From assembly GCF_028858535.1 (NCBI RefSeq), contig NZ_JAPMOU010000007.1:122487-186486 (forward strand): a DNA stretch of 64,000 nucleotides. Reading direction: 5' to 3'. Each line of letters opens with the position of its first letter. The first letter of the stretch is position 1. A model generated the notes under the pieces. That model was not told where the DNA came from and did no database searches. It worked only from the letters and a program-made list of their open reading frames with translations. Source of the stretch: Spartinivicinus poritis. GTDB taxonomy: Bacteria > Pseudomonadota > Gammaproteobacteria > Pseudomonadales > Zooshikellaceae. This document shows positions 18,303 to 27,789 of the stretch, in pieces. The position numbers and the translations under genes are program-made.

Positions 18303-19726
18303 TTTATTACAAACAACTCATTACTTTTAATACATTTGAAAAAATAGCTATCTTCTCCATACTTGCACATACTTCTATTAACAAAAATATTTTGCAAACC
18401 TCCTCTAAAATATTTTTTTAGTTTTGTTTTTCGTTTCAAATCATGCATCATTTCCAAGGCATACACTTTATCTTTCTGCTGCTTTTCTGATAAAGGAATA
18501 GACAATACCCCTGGCGTTTTAACCTCTGCATTAAGGTTGGGTGCTAATGATGCTATTGCATGGGGTGGCCCAAATGGATGCATATCCGTGTGAACGTAGT
18601 GGTTTGCGTAGTACAGCCAGTGCTTTATGCCAGAGTAACTCACCTCACTCACTGCTTGGTGAATAAATTGAGTTGCATAATAGTGATCTTGGTGAGGATC
18701 CAACTCTAAATGTGGTGTGACTATAACTTCCGGCTGGTATTTTTCTATTAAGAAATGAAGGTCTTTTAACAGATTTTCACCTGTAGCTTTATTATCACCA
18801 TCAGTAGGTAGCGGAAAGCTATTAAACTCTCTAAATACAGTTGTAGTATCAACACCTGCAGTTTTAGAGCTAACTAGTCTAGTTTGCTCTTCGTACATGT
18901 CCTTGAGGCGTAGACAAAAGTAGCCAAGGTTAACAACCTGTGCTTTTGGAACACCACCCCAAGCAGGTACTGCAATACTATCAAATGCTCTCAAACGGCC
19001 CTTTAATATAGATGCCTGTTGAGGATCTGGATAGACATGTTGAAAATCCTTCTGCTCTACTTCGCCAGCCGTTAAAGTAATAATGCTAACTTCTTCCGCC
19101 TGGCTATAAAGACCAAAGGCAGCCAGCTCCGCATCATCAGCATGGGGAGCAATAATCATTATTCGTTTGTTGATGATGTCTGGGTTAGCAAAACCAAATA
19201 GGGCTGATTTACTGTTGTTATCAACAATTGGCTGACAGTGCTTGAAGTTGAGGGTTAAATACTCACCAGTTAACAGCGTTTTTAACCAATCACTTATATT
19301 CAAATAGCGCAATCCATTTGCAGAGCGTTCAAAATACTGTCTATTTGTAGTATTACCATCGCTTATTTCGACATAAGGATCAAAAATACTACCCAGCCAA
19401 TTAGCTTTAATTTTGATAATAACCAATCCTGTATCCAGCGATAATTCACTGTCAGGCTTTTCTACACAACGCAGTTGATTATTTTCTATAGTTAACGGCA
19501 GCTCTACCGCATTTTCAAACTGGTATTGGTAATCTGACTTGGGGTCATAAAAAATATGATCAGACCACAACACTTCATGGGCAATATAAAAAATGACTGC
19601 AAAGAGTAAAGTTTGCCAGTACCAACCCATCAAAAGCCCAAGAAGTGCCAAACAAATAAAAACTAACGCTTTTATTTGGTTTGTCATCTTCTTCTTTTTT
19701 AAATATGGGTTATCTTTTGTTTTCAT
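18299..19726 (-). CDS. dnpA: PIG-L family deacetylase, DnpA-like
   Basis: A 475-residue protein with one or two N-terminal transmembrane segments (about residues 17-50), a beta-rich middle part, and a PIG-L domain from about residue 190. That domain contains MIIAPHADDAELAAFG (zinc-binding His-Asp-Asp) and VTPHLELDPHQDHYYAT, with further metal His residues. The family removes acetyl groups from N-acetylated sugars. In P. aeruginosa DnpA (PA5002) sits in the same LPS locus and affects persister tolerance. The PHADDAE variant of the family AHPDDE motif keeps the acidic residues. ATGA overlap with waaL downstream; 8-base gap after mig-14. Confidence 0.85.
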   Translation of the reverse strand: MKTKDNPYLKKKKMTNQIKALVFICLALLGLLMGWYWQTLLFAVIFYIAHEVLWSDHIFYDPKSDYQYQFENAVELPLTIENNQLRCVEKPDSELSLDTGLVIIKIKANWLGSIFDPYVEISDGNTTNRQYFERSANGLRYLNISDWLKTLLTGEYLTLNFKHCQPIVDNNSKSALFGFANPDIINKRIMIIAPHADDAELAAFGLYSQAEEVSIITLTAGEVEQKDFQHVYPDPQQASILKGRLRAFDSIAVPAWGGVPKAQVVNLGYFCLRLKDMYEEQTRLVSSKTAGVDTTTVFREFNSFPLPTDGDNKATGENLLKDLHFLIEKYQPEVIVTPHLELDPHQDHYYATQFIHQAVSEVSYSGIKHWLYYANHYVHTDMHPFGPPHAIASLAPNLNAEVKTPGVLSIPLSEKQQKDKVYALEMMHDLKRKTKLKKYFRGGLQNIFVNRSMCKYGEDSYFFKCIKSNELFVIK

Positions 19727-19734
19727 AATACTTA

Positions 19735-20634
19735 CTACGTTGAGTACACTGACACTCTATTACACCAGCGGTCTTTATACTCGTTATCAGCTAAACCAAA
19801 TGAATAACGCATCTGCTTATTTTGCTTATCAGCCATCTCCTGAGCTTCCTGCACATTCAAAAAGCTAAGCACACTACCAGGGCTAAACTCTTTTACAGAG
19901 GGATCAACCCCACCATTGATATACTCTACAGACAGCCATTTTTCTGATTCAGCCTGATATACCAGCTGAATCGCAACTGGCCGTTTATCAAAATACAGCA
20001 CTGAGCCAACTAAATATTTTTGTAGTCTACTCAGTAATTCTCCCATCAAGGATGCACCTTTGGCTGCAAAGCCCCACCTTAACTCAAATAATGTCAAATA
20101 AAACTCACATATCTGATCTGCAGATAACTCACTGATAGGATGCAACTCACCACCCGCTTCTTGAAACAGTCTTAATTCACGACGGTGATTGTATTTGAAC
20201 TTTTTAGAATAGCCCCCAAGTTGAAAGCCTTTAGCTAAACACAACTGTTTATCTTTATCCTTCAGATTGGTCAGCTGGGATTCATGCAAATTCGAAATTA
20301 ATTCTGCTTTATAAGGCAATTCAAGTTGGGCATTTTCAGCAATGGGCAATATAATTTCCGCATTACCTGTATCCACTAAGCCTCGTTTACCGAGTTTTTT
20401 TAAAGCTTGCTTACTGCCCGCGACATAGTTTTCCCACACCGGAATCGCAGCAATAAGCTGGTCATCTTGATAGCGGCCACTAAACTCCAGTGGGGTATCT
20501 AATAATGACGAAACCACGCCAATCACTTCTGGGTGAGTTATAAAACTACCGCCCCACTGTTGGTAAGCCTCTTCATATTGGCCTGCAGTTAAAGGTTGCC
20601 AATGACGGGTTTGCCATTTCGCGAGTAAACTCAT
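19735..20634 (-). CDS. mig-14: Mig-14 family protein
   Basis: A 299-residue protein with a GNAT-like/FemAB-like architecture. Recognisable are WGGSFITHPEVIGVV at the N-terminus, YNHRRELRLFQEAGG in the middle, FELRWGFAAKG near residue 190 and the C-terminal YSFGLADNEYKDRWCN. The family is linked to resistance to host antimicrobial peptides in Salmonella and Pseudomonas, probably through an envelope change. The start at 20634 forms an ATGA overlap with the preceding glycosyltransferase; the 16 codons upstream lie inside that gene. The position matches PA5003 in P. aeruginosa. Confidence 0.83.
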   Translation of the reverse strand: MSLLAKWQTRHWQPLTAGQYEEAYQQWGGSFITHPEVIGVVSSLLDTPLEFSGRYQDDQLIAAIPVWENYVAGSKQALKKLGKRGLVDTGNAEIILPIAENAQLELPYKAELISNLHESQLTNLKDKDKQLCLAKGFQLGGYSKKFKYNHRRELRLFQEAGGELHPISELSADQICEFYLTLFELRWGFAAKGASLMGELLSRLQKYLVGSVLYFDKRPVAIQLVYQAESEKWLSVEYINGGVDPSVKEFSPGSVLSFLNVQEAQEMADKQNKQMRYSFGLADNEYKDRWCNRVSVYST

Positions 20635-21758
20635 GCAACCCCCATTTTCATGGCGTAAGGCTTGATAAAAGGCAGCTGCCAAAAGTGGTCTTTAACGACT
20701 GAGTAGCTAAAATTTTCAGTGACTTTAGCATCCATTTTATCTGCCAGAACAGTTTTGTCTTGGCTAGAAAGGCCGTAAATTTGGGTCATATGTGAAGCCA
20801 GCTGTTGTGCATCCCCTAATGGAAACAACTGGCCACAACCCTCAACCACCTCTTTACCACCACCACAGTCAGTAGCAATGACCGGCAAACCAGCAGCCAT
20901 AGCCTCCAGTAATACCATACCAAAAGGCTCATGATCAGACGTTAAAATAAAACTATCAAAGGCTTTATAGTATTGAGCAGCCTCGGGTACCATTCCTAAA
21001 AACAACACTTGCTTTGCAATACCAAGAGACTGGGCTAACTGCTTTAATTCACTCTCTAGCCTGCCTTGACCTAAAATTGCTAATACTGCATTCGGCAGCT
21101 GTCCTGCAATTAAAGCAAATGCTTTTAATAAGGTTGCCTGGTCTTTATCTGGGTGTAATCGCCCTACATTAGCAAAAACATACTGATCTTGTGTTAAACC
21201 TAAAAATTTTCGGGCAGCTTCGCGTTCAACCAAATTAGCTTTTAGTTGCTCATAATCAACCCGATTATACAGGGTTTGAATACGGTCCGACGACCAATGA
21301 GGTAAGCAATGGCGAATATCATCTCTCACCGCATTGGACACACCAAGCAAAGCTAAACGTTGCTGGCGACGGTTAACAAACCAACGTCTAGTTTTTCGCT
21401 GATAATCACCAAAAGCATGATGAACACCAACGGTAAATAAATCTGGGATATGAGAGCAGATATATAAAGGCTTAAACCGGTGGGCAATGGCAAAGCTAAA
21501 CTGTCTTTGCTCACATATACGCTGTAACTGTTTAATTTGCTTGCGCTTCAAGCCTCGCACATCTCTTGAAGTGTTTTCCAGAAAAAATACTTCATCAGAA
21601 GCCGACTCATTTGCCACTTGATCAGAGAACTCGCCTGTTAAATAAACGGTTGTCACTTTATAAGGCGTATCAGCAAACAGCCCTGCATATTGTCGAGCCA
21701 CATCTAAAAAAGGTGGCTCATATCCGTGACAGAGCTGTAGTACATGGGGTTGATTCAT
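20631..21758 (-). CDS. wapH: Glycosyltransferase family 4 protein (WapH-like)
   Basis: A 375-residue GT-B enzyme of LPS core synthesis. Acceptor-side motifs include LQLCHGYEPPFLDVARQYAG and AHRFKPLYICSHIPDLF. The donor domain has FANVGRLHPDKDQATLLKAFALI, AILGQGRLESEL, VLFLGMVPEAAQYYKAFDSFILTSDHEPFGMVLLEAMAAGLPVIATDCGG, with the retaining E(x7)E-type pair. It lies in the place of PA5004 (wapH) next to the carbamoyltransferase; the linkage formed here is inferred. The ATG at 21758 has GAGGG 12 bases upstream; a TTG at 21770 overlaps the previous stop. Confidence 0.85.
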   Translation of the reverse strand: MNQPHVLQLCHGYEPPFLDVARQYAGLFADTPYKVTTVYLTGEFSDQVANESASDEVFFLENTSRDVRGLKRKQIKQLQRICEQRQFSFAIAHRFKPLYICSHIPDLFTVGVHHAFGDYQRKTRRWFVNRRQQRLALLGVSNAVRDDIRHCLPHWSSDRIQTLYNRVDYEQLKANLVEREAARKFLGLTQDQYVFANVGRLHPDKDQATLLKAFALIAGQLPNAVLAILGQGRLESELKQLAQSLGIAKQVLFLGMVPEAAQYYKAFDSFILTSDHEPFGMVLLEAMAAGLPVIATDCGGGKEVVEGCGQLFPLGDAQQLASHMTQIYGLSSQDKTVLADKMDAKVTENFSYSVVKDHFWQLPFIKPYAMKMGVA

Positions 21759-21763
21759 TGTTA

Positions 21764-23512
21764 TCAGCAACCCTCAGGAAAGTCGCCTTTCACGACTAAA
21801 ATATCTTCCATAATTAAATATTGTAAGTCTGAGCCAAAAAACATATTCAATGCATCAGTAGGCGTACATACAACTGGCTCACCACGGCGGTTTAATGAAG
21901 TATTCAACACTACGCCATTGCCAGTGAACTTTTCCATTTCCAGCATTAAATCATAGTAACGAGGGTTTACTTCCCGTTTAACAGCCTGCGCCCTGGCAGT
22001 ACCATCTTCATGTACTACCTCCGGGACGCGCTCTTTCCATTCCTCTTTGACTTCAAAGGTAAAGGTCATAAAAGGCGCTGGGTGGTCCACTTTAAACATT
22101 TCTGGTGCCACACGATCCAGCATACTAGGACAGAACGGACGCCAACGCTCGCGGAATTTAATTTGCTCATTAATTCGGTCAGCAACTCCTTTCACACTGG
22201 GACAACCTAAAATACTACGCCGACCTAATGCTCGAGGACCAAACTCCATCCGCCCTTGAAACCAGGCAACCGGGTTCCCATCGGCAAGCACTTTAGCAAT
22301 ACGCTCTGGAACTTGACCGATTTGTTTGAATTTAGGTTTATCTGGGTGCTGCTGACAGGCTTCGATAACCTGTTCATTAGTAAATGAAGGGCCTAGATAA
22401 ACATGCTCCATTTTTTCAACAGACACACCACGTTTTTCTGAAGCAAACGAAGCTGCACCAATGGCGGTTCCGGCATCTCCTGAAGCAGGCTGGACAAATA
22501 ATTCTTTTAATTCTGAGCGAGCGACAATTTTCTGGTTAAGTTTTACGTTTAACGCTCCACCACCAGAAAACGCTAATAAGCCAGTTTCTTTGATAATATC
22601 ACCCAAATAATAATCCATTAATTTCAGGGCAACTGTCTCATATAATTGCTGAATGCTTGCAGCATAGTGAATATAAGGATCATCTGCCACATCACCTTTC
22701 CGGCGAGGACCCAGCCACTCAATTAATTTCTTGGTAAAATAAAAGCCTTTGCCATTTTCTTTATAACGACGTAGTCCAACTACATTAATGTAGTCAGTAT
22801 TAACTCGAAATTCTTTTCCATCAAAATCAATTAATCTTGATAAGTCGTATTTACTGGGGTCACCATAGGGCGCCATGCCCATTACTTTATACTCGCCATC
22901 AAGCATCTCAAAACCGAGATATTCAGTGATGGCACCATATAAACCACCAAGCGAGTCTGGGTCATAAAATTCTTTGATTTTATGAATTTTGCCATTTTCG
23001 CCATAACCAAAAAATGTTGTGGCGTACTCACCTTTCCCATCAATCCCCATGATGGCAGTTTTTTCTTTAAAACCACTCAGGTGATAAGCACTGGAAGCAT
23101 GGGCTAAGTGATGTTCAACCGGTTCAAACTCGACCTTCTGCCAATCAAAGCCGATTGACTCAAGCATTTCACGGATCTGCCCTACATAACGACGATAACG
23201 GCGATTACCATTAAACAACACATCTAATGCACGGTCAGGGGCATACCAATACCGCTTCGCATAATGCCAGCGGGCTGGACTGGATAGGCTAATGGGTGCA
23301 AAAGGCACAGCAATGACATCAACATCTTTAGCAGAGATGCCTGCCTGCTTTAAACAAAATTTAGTAGCCTCTAGCGGCATTTTATTTTTGGCGTGTTTAT
23401 CCCGAAGAAAGCGCTCCTCTTCAGCAGCAGCAACCAACTTGCCATCTATATACAATGCTGCTGAAGGATCATGGCTCAATGCGCCAGATAAACCTAAAAT
23501 TGTTAATGCCAC
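21764..23512 (-). CDS. Carbamoyltransferase (NodU/CmcH type, WapO-like)
   Basis: A 582-residue soluble enzyme that transfers a carbamoyl group from carbamoyl phosphate, probably to an inner-core heptose as for the P. aeruginosa enzyme at this place (PA5005). The N-terminal Kae1-like ATP-binding domain begins ILGLSGALSHDPSAAL and contains the metal-binding HHLAHASSAY near residue 133, DGKGEYATTF, and LAFSGGGALNVKLN near residue 315. The C-terminal carbamoyltransferase domain has WFQGRMEFGPRALGRRSIL and RERWRPFCPSML. Full length, no anomalies. It is separated from the upstream kinase gene by 89 bases. Confidence 0.93.
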   Translation of the reverse strand: MALTILGLSGALSHDPSAALYIDGKLVAAAEEERFLRDKHAKNKMPLEATKFCLKQAGISAKDVDVIAVPFAPISLSSPARWHYAKRYWYAPDRALDVLFNGNRRYRRYVGQIREMLESIGFDWQKVEFEPVEHHLAHASSAYHLSGFKEKTAIMGIDGKGEYATTFFGYGENGKIHKIKEFYDPDSLGGLYGAITEYLGFEMLDGEYKVMGMAPYGDPSKYDLSRLIDFDGKEFRVNTDYINVVGLRRYKENGKGFYFTKKLIEWLGPRRKGDVADDPYIHYAASIQQLYETVALKLMDYYLGDIIKETGLLAFSGGGALNVKLNQKIVARSELKELFVQPASGDAGTAIGAASFASEKRGVSVEKMEHVYLGPSFTNEQVIEACQQHPDKPKFKQIGQVPERIAKVLADGNPVAWFQGRMEFGPRALGRRSILGCPSVKGVADRINEQIKFRERWRPFCPSMLDRVAPEMFKVDHPAPFMTFTFEVKEEWKERVPEVVHEDGTARAQAVKREVNPRYYDLMLEMEKFTGNGVVLNTSLNRRGEPVVCTPTDALNMFFGSDLQYLIMEDILVVKGDFPEGC

Positions 23513-23601
23513 TTAACACCTCTTCTTTTCAGCTACAACTGTTGCTTATACCAAAGGCTTATTGCAACAGCCCCAGAAAACAGTGAGATTGTATCTTTAT
23601 A

Positions 23602-25056
23602 TCAACTAAACCGACTTACTAACTGCTCGAATACTTGCTTTATATTCGGCGACGCATTTAGCCAGTTTTTATTAAAACGCTGCAAATCCCGTTGAAATGC
23701 AACCTGAAATGAACCTGGGCGATCATGCTGTTGCATAGCATCCAGGTCAATCATTTGCAGCCCAGACTCTGCCAAAAGCAGGTTATTGGCTTTTAAATCA
23801 CCATGAGAAATTTGATATTTCTCCATGGTTTCAAATAACTGGCTAAACGCTGGCAACCAGCGCTCAACCTCAGACGAGTCAGTTGCCGCTAAAAAATGCG
23901 ATAAACAGTCTGGCCCAGCAACATACTCTAAAATCAAAAATGCTCTACCACGCAACGGCCCGCAGCGCTCTTCAATTAATGCTATCGGTTGCGGCGTTTG
24001 AATACCCAACAAGCCCAGCCGATGGGCATTCAACCAGGATACCCAAGCCCGGCTTGGTCGCCAGCAACGAGATAACCGGTGCTGGACGCTCTTAATGTTA
24101 TACCGCTTAATCACCAGTGGCTGGCCATTATACTGAGCCATTCCTACGGTTGCGGTATTTCCGCTTTTTAGCCGGTTTGAATTATCTACCAAACAATAGT
24201 CAAGGTTTTGTAAAAAGCCGTGCCATTCATCGCAACCCCACTCTCTTCGATAAATTTCTAAGCGAGACCAGCTTTTATTCACTACAAACTCACTACAGTC
24301 GCGAGTCACTTTTCGTAAGTAATTCGCTACTCGCCACTTTCGCCAACGGACTGTTAAAGCCTGTAGTTCCACTTCAGTCATTGGCTGCATTTCAAGTTGG
24401 CGGGCATTATAGTCTGCAACGACTTGTGATACAAAGCGATCATAATAAGGAGGCAACTGAGCCAAATAAATCGCCAAGTTATCCAAAATATCCTGTCTGG
24501 GCAGTAGGCTACCCTGGAGAGAGCCATCTACCCCATCGCCATCAATAGCCAGCATGTTACCCTGATAAACTAAAAAATTATTCAGATGAATATCATCTTG
24601 CTTCAAGCCAGCCTTATGCATCTGGGCTAGCAGGCCAAAGGAAGGCAAAAACAACTGTAGTCGCTGCTCATCACTACTGGCTTGTTGCCAGAGCTCTGCC
24701 AAGCTTTGGGTATTGTCCAGCCACTTAAAAAGTACCACATGACCTTGCTGTTCAAAGGTATCTGACGCTACTAGCTGCTGAGTAGCTACGCCAGCATCCT
24801 CTAACCAGCGGGTACCTTTTAATTCTCGCTGGGCATGCCACTTTGCTTTATTCGGGGCAACAAACAGTTTGGCTAATACTGGCTGGCCTTGATATTCGCC
24901 ATAACCAACCACCCGCTTACCTGGCAATACACGAAGGGTTTTATGTACGACAAGTTCGACTTGTTCATTATCAAGCAACAGACTAAACGGCGTGGTAACC
25001 TCTCGGCCTTGACTACGCAATCCTGCCAAAGTGGCTTGTGGAATAGCTACCGCCAC
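23602..25056 (-). CDS. Tandem kinase-like protein of the LPS core cluster (PA5006-type)
   Basis: A 484-residue protein with two kinase-like domains in a row. The first (about 35-230) has GQPVLAKLF for the ATP-binding Lys, LKQDDIHLNNFLV as catalytic loop and MLAIDGDGV as metal block. The second (about 300-475) has GQPLVIKRYN, ISHGDLKANNLLL and MIDLDAM, which look intact. The family neighbours are sugar kinases that phosphorylate core heptose, so this is a probable LPS core kinase; which domain acts on what is unknown. It starts with GTG directly after the wapP stop, so the two are translationally coupled. Confidence 0.78.
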   Translation of the reverse strand: MAVAIPQATLAGLRSQGREVTTPFSLLLDNEQVELVVHKTLRVLPGKRVVGYGEYQGQPVLAKLFVAPNKAKWHAQRELKGTRWLEDAGVATQQLVASDTFEQQGHVVLFKWLDNTQSLAELWQQASSDEQRLQLFLPSFGLLAQMHKAGLKQDDIHLNNFLVYQGNMLAIDGDGVDGSLQGSLLPRQDILDNLAIYLAQLPPYYDRFVSQVVADYNARQLEMQPMTEVELQALTVRWRKWRVANYLRKVTRDCSEFVVNKSWSRLEIYRREWGCDEWHGFLQNLDYCLVDNSNRLKSGNTATVGMAQYNGQPLVIKRYNIKSVQHRLSRCWRPSRAWVSWLNAHRLGLLGIQTPQPIALIEERCGPLRGRAFLILEYVAGPDCLSHFLAATDSSEVERWLPAFSQLFETMEKYQISHGDLKANNLLLAESGLQMIDLDAMQQHDRPGSFQVAFQRDLQRFNKNWLNASPNIKQVFEQLVSRFS

Positions 25057-25851
25057 TTACTCACGCCCCTCGAAAAAGCCCAGCACTTGCCTGATTTGCT
25101 GTTTGTCTTTGCTCGTAAGCCGATGAGTAAGACTATTGCCTCGATACAGCTTGTAAAAGCGCATCCGCATCGTGCGCGATAAATGGTATTTTCCCAGTTT
25201 ATCCAAGCAAGCCAGATCTTTAACAATGCGATATTGCAGCATCGGGCCAAACCACCTGAAACCACCAGGGCAGTCAATCAGAAATATCTGCGGATTGGCT
25301 TTATCCCGAGAAACCAGGATATTTCGCCACTTTAAATCGTTATGAACAAACCGGTAAGCATGCAATACCCGAGTAGCCCAAGCCACTTGATCAATCACTG
25401 ACAATAACCAGTTTCGATCAGTTAAATAATTGGGGTACTCTTCTATTACCTCAGATAAATCTATGGTATTTTCCAGCCCTTCAGTAATTAAAGCGCCTTT
25501 CAGCATCATGCTAAACAGCTTTTGTTCTCCATACGCAACTAAATTGGCAGTTGGTAATCCCAAACGACGGAATAACAGCAGGTTTTTCCATTCTGCACGG
25601 ACTCGACTACGACCAATATAACGACGCAAGCCTTTACCACCACCCGTATAGCGCTTTACATAAAAAACCTTACCAGCAGCTGTGACTTTATAAACTTTAC
25701 TCAAAGGATCACTGGTAATCTGTTCACCTGGTAACTTGAATACTTTATCCAAGCTACCAAACACATCAGCAACAGGGGTATGTTGGTAGGGCTGAGTGAC
25801 AGTCCAAAAACCCGATTTAGGCCAAACAGCAGACTTCAAAAAACTGAGCAT
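25057..25851 (-). CDS. LPS core kinase, InaA/WapP-like
   Basis: A 264-residue cytoplasmic kinase-fold protein. It shows SKVYKVTAAGKVFYVKRYTGGGKGLRRYIGRSRVRAEWKNL (ATP-binding Lys in YVKRY), GALITEGLENTIDLSEV, HAYRFVHNDLKWRNILV with the catalytic HxD...N, FLIDCPGG as metal block, and YRIVKDLACLDKLGKY. The pattern is that of the InaA/lipopolysaccharide kinase family. In P. aeruginosa WapP and WapQ both lie between waaP and PA5006; here only one gene is left, more like WapP. The start at 25851 is preferred (AAGGTG just upstream, 7 bases after the waaP stop); the frame continues to 25893 inside waaP. Confidence 0.8.
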   Translation of the reverse strand: MLSFLKSAVWPKSGFWTVTQPYQHTPVADVFGSLDKVFKLPGEQITSDPLSKVYKVTAAGKVFYVKRYTGGGKGLRRYIGRSRVRAEWKNLLLFRRLGLPTANLVAYGEQKLFSMMLKGALITEGLENTIDLSEVIEEYPNYLTDRNWLLSVIDQVAWATRVLHAYRFVHNDLKWRNILVSRDKANPQIFLIDCPGGFRWFGPMLQYRIVKDLACLDKLGKYHLSRTMRMRFYKLYRGNSLTHRLTSKDKQQIRQVLGFFEGRE

Positions 25852-25858
25852 ATTCACC

Positions 25859-26662
25859 TTAAATTGCGTCACCTTTGCGTTGCTTGCGAGCATATAGTTT
25901 TTCTGCTTTTTTCGCCAACATACGCCAAGTGCTGGCTTTCTCTTTAAGTGCTTGTTTTAAAGGCTTGCCTGTGTATATCTTGATGAAGCGGAATAAATCA
26001 TTACGGCACAGTCCTATATCCATCACCGAAAAATACAACGCAGCTAAATCTTTATTTAGCCAACGATGTGGTGTGTGGTTACGCACCTGAGCACGATGTA
26101 AGTCAATCAACCATAGATCAGGGTTTAAATCGGCAGGTAGCTTAGGCGATAAAAGAAAATGACAAATATAATAATCGCGATGATTTAACCCGTTTTCATG
26201 AATGGTTCGGGTTATCTTCGCAACCTGAGCAATTAAATTACGTTTTAGCTTTAATGGTGGTGGAGATTGCTGCCAATTTAATGATAAATCCTCAAGACTT
26301 ATCATATCGTGCAGCTCTTCAGTGATAATAAACGACTGTTGTGTTGCAGGATTACAGCCTTTAATACCAAAAGCAACTGGAGTCATTGTTTTCACCCCAA
26401 GCTGCTGTAAGCGTTTAATTGCTTGCCACTCGTTAGTCGCACCTAATACTGGCCAGCGAAACCGAATTAAATTATCGACAATATCTCGCCAACCAACACC
26501 AAAATGCAGCTTGGCAAAAAAGCCTTTACCATTATGCTCAAAACGCAATGTACGACGAGCTTCCAGCTCTCGAAATATTTCTCCTTGCAACTGGCGCACT
26601 TGAGCAAAAGGGTCTTTGCCCTGCCACCAGCTGGCAAAGTCTTCACGCAGATTTAATTTCAC
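25859..26662 (-). CDS. waaP: Lipopolysaccharide core heptose (I) kinase
   Basis: A 267-residue kinase that phosphorylates heptose I of the inner core. Along the chain: DPFAQVRQLQGEIFRELEARRTLRFEHNGKGFFAKLHFGVGWRDI with the ATP-binding Lys, WPVLGATNEWQAIKRL, the FIITEEL hinge, LNHRDYYICHFLL with the catalytic Asp near residue 167, and DLWLIDLHRAQ as metal site. The match to P. aeruginosa WaaP is close along the whole length. It starts with GTG in a GTGA overlap with the waaG stop. It is followed by the WapP-like kinase. Confidence 0.94.
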   Translation of the reverse strand: MKLNLREDFASWWQGKDPFAQVRQLQGEIFRELEARRTLRFEHNGKGFFAKLHFGVGWRDIVDNLIRFRWPVLGATNEWQAIKRLQQLGVKTMTPVAFGIKGCNPATQQSFIITEELHDMISLEDLSLNWQQSPPPLKLKRNLIAQVAKITRTIHENGLNHRDYYICHFLLSPKLPADLNPDLWLIDLHRAQVRNHTPHRWLNKDLAALYFSVMDIGLCRNDLFRFIKIYTGKPLKQALKEKASTWRMLAKKAEKLYARKQRKGDAI

Positions 26663-27786
26663 GACAGTTGCCCCGCTAGCTGCTCAATTTGCTCTGCAGC
26701 CCGTTCAGGCATACTATAAATATCAGCCTGCTCAGCAAAACTAAGTCCATTGGCTTGCCACTCTGAATGCTTATCAGACAGCAACATTTCTAACAACATT
26801 TGATTAAACTGCTGCTGATTAAAAGGGCTTGTTACTAGCAGACCAGCTTCAGCCTGTTGTATATAGCGGGCATAACCACACACATCGGTTACTAATACTG
26901 GTAAACCAGCAACAACTGCTTCAAGTAAGACAGTACCAGTATTTTCGTGATAAGCAGGGTGAATTAACAAGTCAGCACCCAATAAAAATCGGGAAATATC
27001 ATCACGCCCTGCAAAAAAGCGAACCTGATTACTTACACCAAGCTTATTAGCCATCCGCTCAAATGGTTTAAAATTATCCTGACCAATCACAAATAGCTTC
27101 GTTGTTTGCCTTTGTTCAGCAGGTAATGCCTGTAGTGCTAATAAAGCTCTGTCTAAGCCTTTGGTTTTAAAGCCAGAACCTACCATTAACAACAGTTTAT
27201 CCTGATCAGCCAGGCCAAACTCTTGGCGAAGCGCTGCACGAATGGAATCTGCATTAGCGGGCCGTTTTCGGTCTTTTGCGATACCAGGGGGTAGCAGATG
27301 AAAGCGATTTTGCGGGGTTTGATAATACTGCTGATAAATTGCAATTTGTCGCTCAGCAATCATTAAAATATGGGTGTGACTTTGCGCGCTAAACACCGCA
27401 GACTCAAAATGATTAAAATGTTTGTAACGAGCCCCTTGCCGATACAACCAACCTCTAGAGTTTTGGGCTTTTTCTTCATAGCAAGGATCAGCAGCATAAT
27501 AAACATCCAGCCCTGGCATTTTATTAAAGCCCACCACTAAATCGACCGGGTTTTCCTTAATATCAGCCATCGCCGCTTGCTGAAAAGCTTGGTCACGTTT
27601 ATGAGCAGATAATGCTTTGTTTCTAATTAATCGAACATCAAATTCAGCAGGTTGATCTCCTTGCCAACCCATAGTGTAAACACGAATTTGATGGCCACGG
27701 GCTAAACAGGCTAAAGCAATTCGTAAAAAGTCTCGCTGCAAGCCACCAAATGGGAAATATTTAAAAAGGATAAACGCCAACGTCAT
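26659..27786 (-). CDS. waaG: LPS core glucosyltransferase / UDP-glucose:heptosyl transferase
   Basis: A 375-residue GT4 enzyme that adds the first hexose to heptose II on the cytoplasmic face. The N-terminal membrane-interacting motif ILFKYFPFGGLQRDFLRIA is characteristic. Later come LLMVGSGFKTKGLDRALLAL, FAGRDDISRFLLGADLLIHPAYHENTGTVLLEAVVAGLPVLVTDVCGYA with the catalytic Glu pair, and the C-terminal PERAAEQIEQL. The length is normal. It lies 3 bases after waaC and overlaps waaP by 4. Confidence 0.94.
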   Translation of the reverse strand: MTLAFILFKYFPFGGLQRDFLRIALACLARGHQIRVYTMGWQGDQPAEFDVRLIRNKALSAHKRDQAFQQAAMADIKENPVDLVVGFNKMPGLDVYYAADPCYEEKAQNSRGWLYRQGARYKHFNHFESAVFSAQSHTHILMIAERQIAIYQQYYQTPQNRFHLLPPGIAKDRKRPANADSIRAALRQEFGLADQDKLLLMVGSGFKTKGLDRALLALQALPAEQRQTTKLFVIGQDNFKPFERMANKLGVSNQVRFFAGRDDISRFLLGADLLIHPAYHENTGTVLLEAVVAGLPVLVTDVCGYARYIQQAEAGLLVTSPFNQQQFNQMLLEMLLSDKHSEWQANGLSFAEQADIYSMPERAAEQIEQLAGQLS

Positions 27787-27789
27787 AAA

